Of a DNA stretch of 64,000 nucleotides, positions 25,690 through 33,796 are shown in pieces. The position numbers and the translations under genes are program-made. Source of the stretch: an uncultured Bacteroides sp. (GTDB lineage Bacteria; Bacteroidota; Bacteroidia; Bacteroidales; Bacteroidaceae); assembly GCF_963676325.1 (NCBI RefSeq), contig NZ_OY781099.1, positions 4,030,001 through 4,094,000 of the forward strand. Direction: 5' to 3'. Position 1 is the stretch's first letter, and each line of letters opens with the position of its first letter. Below the pieces are notes generated by a model. It was given only the letters and a program-made list of their open reading frames with translations, made no database searches and was not told the DNA's origin.

Positions 25690-26381
25690 ATTATCTAGAA
25701 AATCCAATATTCCTGTTGGCATTAACGTTTGGTCTATATTTTATCTCCAAACTAATACAACGGAAAACAGGTTGGGTACTGCTCAATCCTATTCTGCTGA
25801 CTATTGCCGCCCTGATTATCTTCCTAAAAACATTTAATATCAGTTATGACACTTATAACTCCAGTGGCCGTTTTATCGAATTTTGGTTAAAACCTGCCGT
25901 TGTGGCACTTGGAGTCCCCCTCTATCTGCAACTTGAAAAGATAAAAAAACAGCTATTACCAATCCTTCTATCTCAGCTTGCAGGATGCATTATCGGAGTT
26001 ATTTCCGTAGTACTTATTGCTAAACTATTGGGAGCTAGTAAAGAGGTAATTTTGTCGCTTGCTGCCAAATCTGTCACAACCCCAATAGCTATGGAAGTTA
26101 CAAAAACAATTGGTGGAATTCCATCACTAACAGCTGCAGTAGTTGTTTGCGTTGGGCTTTTTGGTGCTATATCCGGATTTAAAATATTAGCACTTTTAAA
26201 AATTGAAAGTCCCATTGCACAAGGGCTTTCAATGGGAACTGCAGCACATGCAGTAGGAACTTCAACAGCTATGGACGTAAGTGGTAAATATGGAGCATAT
26301 GCCAGTTTGGGATTAACGCTTAATGGTATTTTCACTGCACTATTCACTCCTACCATTTTAAGATTAATGGGACTACTATAA
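25686..26381 (+). CDS. LrgB/CidB-family membrane protein
   Basis: This 231-residue polytopic protein has the LrgB signatures SLAAKSVTTPIAMEVTKTIGG and MGTAAHAVGTSTAMD. It is the obligate partner of the LrgA-like protein encoded just upstream. Together they may form a metabolite exporter or lysis-control channel; which of these holds in Bacteroidetes is not known. Confidence 0.94.
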   Translation: MNYLENPIFLLALTFGLYFISKLIQRKTGWVLLNPILLTIAALIIFLKTFNISYDTYNSSGRFIEFWLKPAVVALGVPLYLQLEKIKKQLLPILLSQLAGCIIGVISVVLIAKLLGASKEVILSLAAKSVTTPIAMEVTKTIGGIPSLTAAVVVCVGLFGAISGFKILALLKIESPIAQGLSMGTAAHAVGTSTAMDVSGKYGAYASLGLTLNGIFTALFTPTILRLMGLL

Positions 26382-26413
26382 CAATTTGGCAGAATATTTG
26401 TTGTAAGATACAT

Positions 26414-27304
26414 ATGATAAGATTTAAAGATATAACACTAGAAGATAAAGAGGCAATAACCTCTATTACAATGAACAGTGAACGAAAGAATTGTGATCTT
26501 TCATTCTCTAATCTATGTAGCTGGCGATTTATGTACGGCACACAGTTTGCCATAGTTGATGGATTTCTGGTATTCAAGTTCCATATGAACGAGAAGTTGG
26601 CTTATATGATGCCTGTAGGTGAAGGAGATCTTAAAAAGATTCTGGAAAGCCTTATAGAAGATGCGCAGAACGAAAGACAGCCTTTTCTTATATATGGTAT
26701 TTGCAACAACATGAAAGAAGAGATTGAAAACCTGATGCCCGGCAAGTTTGAATTCTCTTCCAACAGAGATTACGTGGATTATGTATATCTACGTACAGAT
26801 CTGGCGGAGTTAAAGGGAAAGAAGCTCCAATCAAAGCGCAATCATGTAAACAAATTCTATAAAACATATACTGATTATGAGTATGTGCCAATAACATCTG
26901 ACCGTATCAGCGAATGCCTGAGACTTGAAGAAGAATGGTGCAAGGCAAATGATTGCAATCAGCAAAGTGGACTAGGTAATGAGCGCAAGTCGCTGACTTA
27001 TGCATTAAATCACTTCGATGAATTGGGCCTTTCTGGCGGAATTCTATATGTAAATGGAGAAATCGCTGCTTTCACTTTTGGGATGCCTATCAATCAAGAG
27101 ACGTTTGGTGTACATGTTGAAAAGGCAGACACAAAGATCGAAGGAGCCTATAACGTAATTAATCAGGAGTTCGCCCGCCACATTCCGGAACAATATATTT
27201 ATTTGAACCGGGAAGAGGATCTGGGAATAGAAGGACTCAGGAAAGCAAAGCTATCTTACCAGCCAGCCATTTTGCTAGAAAAGAATATTGCCCAACTAAA
27301 ATAG
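26414..27304 (+). CDS. DUF2156 (LPG synthase C-terminal-like) acyltransferase-fold protein
   Basis: This 296-residue soluble protein resembles the DUF2156 family, a double GNAT fold related to the catalytic half of lysylphosphatidylglycerol synthase and FemX-like enzymes. Supporting segments are CDLSFSNLCSWRFMYG near residues 27-42, LKGKKLQSKRNHVNKFYK near 130-147 and LNREEDLGIEGLRKAKLSYQP near the end. No membrane domain is fused to it. The substrate is unknown; aminoacyl-tRNA-dependent transfer to a lipid or peptide is possible by family. It precedes a GNAT gene by 14 bp. Confidence 0.82.
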   Translation: MIRFKDITLEDKEAITSITMNSERKNCDLSFSNLCSWRFMYGTQFAIVDGFLVFKFHMNEKLAYMMPVGEGDLKKILESLIEDAQNERQPFLIYGICNNMKEEIENLMPGKFEFSSNRDYVDYVYLRTDLAELKGKKLQSKRNHVNKFYKTYTDYEYVPITSDRISECLRLEEEWCKANDCNQQSGLGNERKSLTYALNHFDELGLSGGILYVNGEIAAFTFGMPINQETFGVHVEKADTKIEGAYNVINQEFARHIPEQYIYLNREEDLGIEGLRKAKLSYQPAILLEKNIAQLK

Positions 27305-27318
27305 TAATCAGTACTATC

Positions 27319-28362
27319 ATGAAAGAGGAAGTCAGAGAGCTATGGAATCTTTGTTTCGGAGACAATGAAGCATTTACCGAGCTGTATTTTTCCAAACGAT
27401 ACAGCGAAGAGGTGAATCTTGCCGTCAAAGAAGACGGGAAAGTTATCTCGGCCATGCAAATCCTTCCTTATCCAATGACTTTCTGCGGGACAATTATTCC
27501 AACTGGATATATTTCCGGAGCATGCACTCACCCTGATTTTCGGAATAAAGGAGCGATGAAAAGGCTCCTTTTTAACTCTTTTATCCGAATGCAAGAAAAG
27601 GGAATTCCTCTTGCCGCACTTATCCCGGCAGAGGAATGGCTTTTTGAGTATTACTCCAAAATGGGATTCACTCCAGAGTTTGAATATACTAACATCAATT
27701 TTATAATTGAAGATTTGTCTCCTTCCCCAGAATATCACATTAGTGAATTTACGCCTTCACAGAATGATGTATATTCTTTCTTCAATAAGAAGATGAGAGA
27801 GCGAGCCTGTTGCTTCCAGCATTCAGCTGATGATTTCAATATCATCCTTGATGATCTTTATTTGGGAGAAGGAAAGTTATTCGTTTCAAGATTAAATGGA
27901 GAAGTTAATGGTGTGGCATTTTGTTATTCAGAAGAGGAAGAGCTGCAAGTGCCTGAAATGTTCTTTGAGAATGAATCTGTCAGAGACAGTCTGCTATACT
28001 GGTCGGCAAAACAGATGAATGTAAAAAACATAACCTGTATTGTTCCTCCAATCAATGAAACAGGCAGTATTCTTGGAATGGCAAGGATTGTGGATGCAGA
28101 AAAAATGCTTCATATATATGCCGCTAAGCATAAGGAATTAGAAGTCTCATTTAATCTGGTTGATGAGTATATTGAAAATAATAATGCCTTTTATTCGATG
28201 AAATCAGGAAAAATAGAAAAGGGAGAGACTAAAGAAGGGGTTTTGAAGATCACCATACAGCAGCTAACTCAGGCTCTTTTAGGATATAGAATAAACGAGT
28301 TGCCTAAAGAATTCCAGCTAATCCCAAAACAGACTCCATACATGAGTCTGATGCTAGACTAA
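27319..28362 (+). CDS. GNAT-family N-acetyltransferase (Eis-like)
   Basis: This 347-residue protein has an N-terminal GNAT domain: the acetyl-CoA-binding motif is in GACTHPDFRNKGAMKRLL at about residues 74-91, followed by PAEEWLFEYYSKMGF. A second GNAT-like region and a sterol-carrier-like C-terminal part give the Eis-type layout. Substrate unknown. It lies 14 bp after the DUF2156 gene, and its stop codon overlaps that of the convergent cdaA gene by 3-4 bases. Confidence 0.83.
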   Translation: MKEEVRELWNLCFGDNEAFTELYFSKRYSEEVNLAVKEDGKVISAMQILPYPMTFCGTIIPTGYISGACTHPDFRNKGAMKRLLFNSFIRMQEKGIPLAALIPAEEWLFEYYSKMGFTPEFEYTNINFIIEDLSPSPEYHISEFTPSQNDVYSFFNKKMRERACCFQHSADDFNIILDDLYLGEGKLFVSRLNGEVNGVAFCYSEEEELQVPEMFFENESVRDSLLYWSAKQMNVKNITCIVPPINETGSILGMARIVDAEKMLHIYAAKHKELEVSFNLVDEYIENNNAFYSMKSGKIEKGETKEGVLKITIQQLTQALLGYRINELPKEFQLIPKQTPYMSLMLD

Positions 28363-29126
28363 TCTTCCTTACTTAAAATACTTTCAAGTTCCTCTGCTGT
28401 GAGTCTTAAGTAAAACTGGCCATGATAGGCTACAGAAATAGCACCTGTTTCTTCACTAACAATCACTGCATGTGCATCTGTTACCTGGGAAATACCCATT
28501 GCTGCCCTATGTCGAAGACCCAGCTCTTTTGGTATATCAAGATTATGAGAAACCGGAAGAATACACCCTGCTGCCTTGATGCGTTTTTTACTGATCACCA
28601 TTGCACCATCGTGTAAAGGACTATTCTTAAAAAAGATATTTTCGATTAATCGTTGATTAACATTTGCGTCAAGTATCTCACCCGTACGAATGATATCATA
28701 AAGAGGAATTCCCCGTTCAACGACTATTAATGCACCTATCCGCTGTTTACTCATATTCAGGCAAGCCAATACAATAGGCACAATGTCATTCTTCTCCATT
28801 TGCTCTTTTGAACTCCCCTTAAGGAACCTCGCTAATACACTGGCTCGCTGGTGAGAACCTAAAGTAAGCAAGAAATGCCGGATTTCATCCTGAAACAGAA
28901 CAATAAGTGCAAGTACGCCCACACTCACAAGTTTATCGAAGATGGATCCAAGCAAACGCATTTCCAGAATCTGCGAAACAATAAGCCAGATAAGAATAAA
29001 GACAAGGATTCCCACAAACACATTGATAGAGCCCGATGCTTTCATCAGTTTATATGTGTAGTACAGCAGGAAAGCGACTAACAGTATATCAATAAAGTCT
29101 TTTACTCCAAATGCAATAGGTGGCAT
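28359..29126 (-). CDS. cdaA: Diadenylate cyclase CdaA
   Basis: This 255-residue membrane enzyme makes cyclic di-AMP from two ATP. Two to three N-terminal membrane segments (about 10-80) precede the DAC domain, in which the catalytic DGA (173-175) and RHR (205-207) motifs are intact. c-di-AMP commonly controls potassium and osmolyte transport and cell-wall balance. It lies 11 bp after folP on the same strand, an order seen in other Bacteroidetes. No regulator or GlmM partner is adjacent. Confidence 0.95.
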   Translation of the reverse strand: MPPIAFGVKDFIDILLVAFLLYYTYKLMKASGSINVFVGILVFILIWLIVSQILEMRLLGSIFDKLVSVGVLALIVLFQDEIRHFLLTLGSHQRASVLARFLKGSSKEQMEKNDIVPIVLACLNMSKQRIGALIVVERGIPLYDIIRTGEILDANVNQRLIENIFFKNSPLHDGAMVISKKRIKAAGCILPVSHNLDIPKELGLRHRAAMGISQVTDAHAVIVSEETGAISVAYHGQFYLRLTAEELESILSKED

Positions 29127-29137
29127 ACTGATATCTT

Positions 29138-29986
29138 TTATTTGTTTCTACATTTTTCCACTATCTTCAAAGCCTGAACAGCCTCTTTCACATCGTGCAC
29201 CCGAAGAATATCGGCACCTTTTTGCAGGGCAATGGTATTTAGTACGGTTGTTCCATTTAGTGCTTCATCAGAAGTGATGCCAAGCAATTTAGTAATCATA
29301 GACTTTCTGGATATTCCCACCAATAAAGGCAGTTCAAAAAGTCTGAACTCTTCCAGGTGATTCATCAATTCATAGTTGTGATCCACTGTCTTGCCAAAGC
29401 CAAAACCCGGATCAAGAATTATATCATTTAATCCTTTATCACGAAGTTTCTGTACTTTCTCCGCAAAATATAGAAAGATCTCTTTCAGCAAATTATCATA
29501 ATGAGGAATAAGCTGCATATTCTGAGGAGTGCCTTGCATGTGCATCATTATATACGGAACCTGAAGACTAGCAACTGTATCGAACATATTTTCATCCATT
29601 TCACCGGATGCAATGTCATTGATAATAGCAACTCCATACTCTTTTACGCACACTTCTGCCACATGTGCACGGAAGGTATCTACTGAAATAACAGCATCGG
29701 GATGATTCCTGTTTAGAATTTCCAGTGCCGGACGTAGTCTTCGCAATTCTTCTTCGGTAGAGATATGTTCTGCATTAGGACGAGATGAATAAGCGCCGAT
29801 ATCAATAATGGTAGCACCTTCTTCCAGAATTTTTCTTGCACGGTCGGCAATATCAATTTCCGTCTGAGCGCGACAGCCAGCATAAAATGAATCGGGTGTT
29901 ACATTTAGAATACCCATTATCTGAGGATGTGAAAGATCCAGTAATCTTCCATTTACATTGACATATTTTGAGAATGACTTGCTCAT
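29138..29986 (-). CDS. folP: Dihydropteroate synthase
   Basis: This 282-residue enzyme condenses p-aminobenzoate with the pterin pyrophosphate in folate synthesis and is the sulfonamide target. Both signatures are present: MGILNVTPDSF at 24-34 and IIDIGAYSSRPNA near 60-72; DPGFGFGK follows near 190. It is the first gene of the folP-cdaA unit, with a -7 element at 30016-30023. Confidence 0.96.
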   Translation of the reverse strand: MSKSFSKYVNVNGRLLDLSHPQIMGILNVTPDSFYAGCRAQTEIDIADRARKILEEGATIIDIGAYSSRPNAEHISTEEELRRLRPALEILNRNHPDAVISVDTFRAHVAEVCVKEYGVAIINDIASGEMDENMFDTVASLQVPYIMMHMQGTPQNMQLIPHYDNLLKEIFLYFAEKVQKLRDKGLNDIILDPGFGFGKTVDHNYELMNHLEEFRLFELPLLVGISRKSMITKLLGITSDEALNGTTVLNTIALQKGADILRVHDVKEAVQALKIVEKCRNK

Positions 29987-30015
29987 TGATAGTAACTGCT
30001 TAAATTTGTATATAG

Positions 30016-30023
30016 CAAAAATA
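30016..30023 (-). promoter_or_regulatory. -7 element of the folP-cdaA unit
   Basis: On the minus strand this reads TATTTTTG, matching TAnnTTTG, 30 bp upstream of the folP ATG. The 22-bp-period array at 30137-30196 lies about 115 bp further upstream. Confidence 0.5.
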
Positions 30024-30136
30024 CATCTTTTTTCATTACCATTTATATAAACATCTATATCTTTTACATCATCTCCACTTTTCTTTTATTCATTGTTACT
30101 ATACAAACTACCCATTTAGACCCGGGAGTCTTATGA

Positions 30137-30196
30137 AAACATGTACAAGTTTAGAAGTAAACATGTACATGATTGATTCCAAACATGTACATGTTT
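30137..30196. repeat. Array of three AAACATGTACA cores at 22-bp period
   Basis: AAACATGTACA occurs at 30137-30147, 30159-30169 and 30181-30191, each exactly 22 bp after the last, with 11-bp unrelated spacers. The third copy extends to a perfect 16-bp palindrome AAACATGTACATGTTT (30181-30196). An ACCCGGGAG motif precedes the array. It lies in the 367-bp gap between the divergent folP and murF genes. The rest of the gap is AT-rich and empty apart from the two promoters. Confidence 0.75.
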
Positions 30197-30316
30197 GCGC
30201 TGAAACTTCTAGAATAAATTACTAATTCCTCTCTTTATTATAACTAGTTTCCTTACGGAAGATGAGTAATATTGTATTTTTTTATCGCCAGATTAAATTA
30301 ATCGCAATATTTTATC

Positions 30317-30324
30317 TAAGTTTG
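30317..30324 (+). promoter_or_regulatory. -7 element of murF
   Basis: TAAGTTTG, a perfect TAnnTTTG, followed by C, 30 bp upstream of the murF ATG. No clear -33 element. Confidence 0.5.
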
Positions 30325-30353
30325 CAAATAAAAAAGTTCTTATAATTAATAAT

Positions 30354-31652
30354 ATGACGATATCTGCTCTTTATCAAATCTATCTGCAATGTCTTGTTGT
30401 GACAACCGATAGCCGAAATTGCCCTGAAGGCTCCATGTTCATTGCTCTGAAAGGCGACACATTTAATGGTAATTCTTTTGCTAAGAAAGCCCTCGAAGAA
30501 GGCTGTTCTTATGCAGTGGTTGATGAGGTTGAATATGCTGATCCGGAGAACAAACATATTATTCTGGTTGATGATTGCCTGAAAACGCTTCAGCAGTTGG
30601 CTAACTATCACCGCAGAAAGCTAGGAACTAAGGTTATTGGAATCACCGGGACCAATGGAAAGACCACAACTAAAGAGCTTATTGCCGCTGTTCTTTCTGA
30701 ATCAAACAATGTGCTATACACCCAAGGGAATCTAAATAACCATATCGGGGTACCTCTTACGTTGCTAAAACTTCGGGCTTTCCACGATTTGGCCGTCATT
30801 GAAATGGGTGCCAATCATCCGGGAGAGATTAAAACTCTGGTAGAGATAGCAGAACCTGATTATGGTATTATTACCAATGTGGGCAAAGCGCACCTTGAAG
30901 GTTTTGGTTCTTTTGAAGGAGTGATAAGAACAAAAGGGGAACTTTATGACTATTTGCGTCAGAAAGAAGATTCTATTGTTTTTATTCAGAATGAAAATCC
31001 TTTTTTAATTGATATAGCTAAAGGACTGACTCTGATGAATTATGGCGTAACAGAAAATCTTTATGTAAACGGTAAAGTAACCTCTTGTTCACCATACCTT
31101 GCTTTTGACTGGAAAGCAGGAAAAGATGGAAACACCCACCATGTGCAAACCAAGTTAATTGGAGAATACAATTTCGATAATGCTTTAGCAGCAGTTGCCA
31201 TTGGCCGCTTCTTTGGTGTGGATACTGCTAAAATTGATCATGCACTGACAAACTATGCGCCTCATAATAATCGTTCACAGCTTAAAGAGACTGAAGACAA
31301 CCGACTTATTATAGATGCTTATAATGCAAACCCTACCAGCATGATGGCTGCCTTGAGAAATTTCAAGAGAATGGAGGTTAAGCATAAGTTTGTAATCCTG
31401 GGAGACATGAAGGAATTGGGAGCTGCCAGCATTGAAGAGCATCAAAAAATAGTAGATTTCATTGATAGTTGTGAATTTGAGAGAGTGATTCTTATTGGTG
31501 ACCAATTTGGACAGACCACGCACACTTTCGATACCTATGCAAATGTATCAGAGGTGATCAATATTATCAGTAAAGATAAACCAAAGGGATGCTTTATCCT
31601 CATTAAAGGTTCAAACAGCATGAAGCTGGGACAAATCGTTGAATACCTTTAG
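30354..31652 (+). CDS. murF: UDP-MurNAc-tripeptide--D-Ala-D-Ala ligase
   Basis: This 432-residue Mur ligase adds D-Ala-D-Ala to the UDP-MurNAc-tripeptide in the cytoplasm. The N-terminal domain has VTTDSRNCPEGSMFIALKG, typical of MurE/MurF. The ATP loop GITGTNGKTT is at 96-105, EMGANHPGEI in the central domain is MurF-specific, and DAYNANPTSM marks the C-terminal domain. It is encoded 20 kb from the dcw cluster, which lacks murF in this window. Confidence 0.95.
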   Translation: MTISALYQIYLQCLVVTTDSRNCPEGSMFIALKGDTFNGNSFAKKALEEGCSYAVVDEVEYADPENKHIILVDDCLKTLQQLANYHRRKLGTKVIGITGTNGKTTTKELIAAVLSESNNVLYTQGNLNNHIGVPLTLLKLRAFHDLAVIEMGANHPGEIKTLVEIAEPDYGIITNVGKAHLEGFGSFEGVIRTKGELYDYLRQKEDSIVFIQNENPFLIDIAKGLTLMNYGVTENLYVNGKVTSCSPYLAFDWKAGKDGNTHHVQTKLIGEYNFDNALAAVAIGRFFGVDTAKIDHALTNYAPHNNRSQLKETEDNRLIIDAYNANPTSMMAALRNFKRMEVKHKFVILGDMKELGAASIEEHQKIVDFIDSCEFERVILIGDQFGQTTHTFDTYANVSEVINIISKDKPKGCFILIKGSNSMKLGQIVEYL

Positions 31653-31672
31653 TAGCAAGAGAAGTGCCCGGA

Positions 31673-32059
31673 TCAGAAGAACTTTGGTTTAATAAAGAAA
31701 TAGGCTGTAATTCCGGCAAGTGTCACTCCAACTGAATTTGCAGCTAAATCGAGCCAGTCTCCTCCCCGATAACTTGTGCAGTATTGTTGTAATAGCTCAA
31801 TACAACCGCTAAATATTATCGGGCAAACAACTGCTCCGATAAAGATATGCTTTATTCTGAATTGGCTACGGTGGCTTCTCATATATTCCAGCCAAAGCAT
31901 TCCGGACAAGCCAAAATACATGCATAAATGAACCAGCTTATCTATATTATGTACCTGGTCTAATGGAGTTTTGGGTGGTTTAAAGAATGAAAGGTAAATC
32001 ACAGCCAGGATTATAGCAATTGAGAATGGATATTTTCGAATCTTACTAATCATAATCAA
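31673..32059 (-). CDS. VanZ-like family membrane protein
   Basis: This 128-residue protein has four membrane segments and the VanZ-like pattern: DKLVHLCMYFGLSGMLW near 43-60, then a C-terminal stretch with YRGGDWLDLAANSVGVTLAG. VanZ-like proteins are small membrane proteins, some of which raise teicoplanin tolerance; most have no known role. It is convergent to murF with a 20-bp gap. A -7 element lies at 32079-32086. Confidence 0.85.
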   Translation of the reverse strand: MIMISKIRKYPFSIAIILAVIYLSFFKPPKTPLDQVHNIDKLVHLCMYFGLSGMLWLEYMRSHRSQFRIKHIFIGAVVCPIIFSGCIELLQQYCTSYRGGDWLDLAANSVGVTLAGITAYFFIKPKFF

Positions 32060-32078
32060 TTAATTTGCAGATAATTCG

Positions 32079-32086
32079 CAAAAGTA
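32079..32086 (-). promoter_or_regulatory. -7 element of the VanZ-like gene
   Basis: On the minus strand this reads TACTTTTG, a perfect TAnnTTTG, 20 bp from the ATG at 32059. Confidence 0.45.
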
Positions 32087-32153
32087 CAAAATATTCTATA
32101 TCTCACGTTATCTAGAAAAGAAATCTAACTAAAACAATAAGAAAAACACAATT

Positions 32154-33059
32154 ATGTGGAAGGACTTCTTCTATTTCACAAAAACTGAGCGCACAGGGTT
32201 TTATGTATTAATTGTATTGATATTTGTAGCACTGCTCGTTTATTGGACAATTCCTTTTATTAGTTCGTCTGCTCAAATTAATAGTGAGCAAATGAGCGAA
32301 ACGGCCTATAAGGAATTTCTGGCATCGGTACACCAAAGAGATAGAAACTGGAATTTCAATGATTATTATGTTCACAAGAAACAAGCTATTATCCTTGCAC
32401 CGTTCGACCCTAATACTGCCGACTCCATCACATTCGTACGTTTAGGAATACGTCCTTATATTGCTAGGAATATTTTACATTACCGCGCTAAGGGTGGGAA
32501 ATTTCGTACACCGGAATCCTTTGCCAAAGTATACGGACTTTCTCCCGATCAGTTCAAACTGCTGAAACCTTACATCACTATAGGTGATAACTTTCTGAAA
32601 AAAGCAGATTCACTTCACCGGTTTGCAGCTAAAGCAGAACGAGATACTTTGAAATATTACAAATACCCGGAAGGAACGGTTATCAGTCTGGACGAAGCTG
32701 ATACCACGGAACTTAAAAAGATTCCGGGCATTGGTATCGGAACTGCCAAACGGATTATTGCATATAGGCAGTTATTGGGAGGTTTCTATAAAGTTAGTCA
32801 ACTGCAGGAAATCTCACATCTTCCGGCAGAGCTAAACAAATGGTTCTTCATCAAAAAAGAGCCAATCCATCGGATAAATATTAATAAATTTAATGTTGAG
32901 CGGCTCACATCCCATCCATACATTAACTTCTATCAGGCAAAAGTTATCGTTGAACACAGAAGTAGAAAAGGAACATTAAAAAGTCTCAGAGAGTTATCTT
33001 TATATGAAGAGTTCACATCAAAAGACTTAGAACGACTTGCTCCTTATATCTGCTTTTAA
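32154..33059 (+). CDS. Membrane-anchored helix-hairpin-helix protein (ComEA-like)
   Basis: This 301-residue protein has one membrane segment at about residues 17-37 and at least three helix-hairpin-helix units, the clearest being KKIPGIGIGTAKRIIAYRQLLGGF near 188-211, with others at NTADSITFVRLGIRPYIARNIL and NVERLTSHPYINFYQAKVIV. These units bind double-stranded DNA in ComEA, the DNA receptor of competence systems; here the function is unproven and the repeated units could also serve protein contacts. Its stop codon shares bases with the stop codon of the convergent ATPase gene. Confidence 0.85.
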   Translation: MWKDFFYFTKTERTGFYVLIVLIFVALLVYWTIPFISSSAQINSEQMSETAYKEFLASVHQRDRNWNFNDYYVHKKQAIILAPFDPNTADSITFVRLGIRPYIARNILHYRAKGGKFRTPESFAKVYGLSPDQFKLLKPYITIGDNFLKKADSLHRFAAKAERDTLKYYKYPEGTVISLDEADTTELKKIPGIGIGTAKRIIAYRQLLGGFYKVSQLQEISHLPAELNKWFFIKKEPIHRININKFNVERLTSHPYINFYQAKVIVEHRSRKGTLKSLRELSLYEEFTSKDLERLAPYICF

Positions 33060-33706
33060 ATAATTTGTCCGTCGACCATATGAATCGTTCTATCGGTAAT
33101 TTTAGCCAAACCTTCGTCATGTGTTACAATAACAAAAGTCTGTTCAAACTGGTCACGAAGAGCAAAGAACAATTGATGCAGTTCATCTTTATTATGTGTA
33201 TCCAGGCTACCGGAAGGTTCATCAGCCAAAATAACAGATGGATGATTTACTAAAGCCCGGGCCACGGCAACTCTTTGTTTCTCACCACCCGACAGTTCAT
33301 TTGGTTTATGAGACGAACGCTCTGTAAGTCCCATAAAATTGAGAATTTCTTTAGCTCGTTTTGTTGCTTCTTTAGTTGATGTTCCGGCTATAAAAGCGGG
33401 AATCATTACATTTTCAAGAGCAGTAAATTCCGGCAATAGTTGATGAAACTGAAAAACGAAGCCAATGTGCTTATTCCTAAAAGTGGCCAATTCCTTTTCC
33501 TTCATACGGTTCACTTCCAAGCCGTTCATATTGATTGTTCCTGCATCGGGTTTATCCAGCGTTCCCATAATCTGAAGTAACGTGGTCTTCCCTGCCCCAC
33601 TAGGACCTACAATGCTCACCACTTCTCCTTTGGCTATTTCCATATCAATTCCTTTTAAAACATGTAAATCACCAAAGCTTTTTGTTATTCCTTCTAATTT
33701 TATCAT
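33056..33706 (-). CDS. LolD-like ABC transporter ATP-binding protein
   Basis: This 216-residue ATPase has Walker A GPSGAGKTT at 34-42, signature LSGGEKQRVAVARAL near 139 and Walker B VILADEPSGSLD. It belongs to the LolD/FtsE/MacB class. No permease gene is adjacent, so the partner (a LolC/E-like lipoprotein-releasing permease would be the obvious one) must be encoded elsewhere. It overlaps the convergent helix-hairpin-helix gene by 4 bp. Confidence 0.92.
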   Translation of the reverse strand: MIKLEGITKSFGDLHVLKGIDMEIAKGEVVSIVGPSGAGKTTLLQIMGTLDKPDAGTINMNGLEVNRMKEKELATFRNKHIGFVFQFHQLLPEFTALENVMIPAFIAGTSTKEATKRAKEILNFMGLTERSSHKPNELSGGEKQRVAVARALVNHPSVILADEPSGSLDTHNKDELHQLFFALRDQFEQTFVIVTHDEGLAKITDRTIHMVDGQII

Positions 33707-33796
33707 CGTTCTTAAATTCTTTTTATCATATATTCAGCCAAATAGCAATTTATTCCATGAACAACAAATAATATATCTGCCATTCTATTTCTCCCA

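Noticed and set aside
30121..30131. Relation of the ACCCGGGAG motif before the 30137 array to the 50540 array
   Set aside because: Only CCCGGG is shared, a single copy without the TACA part or any periodicity, so it may be chance.
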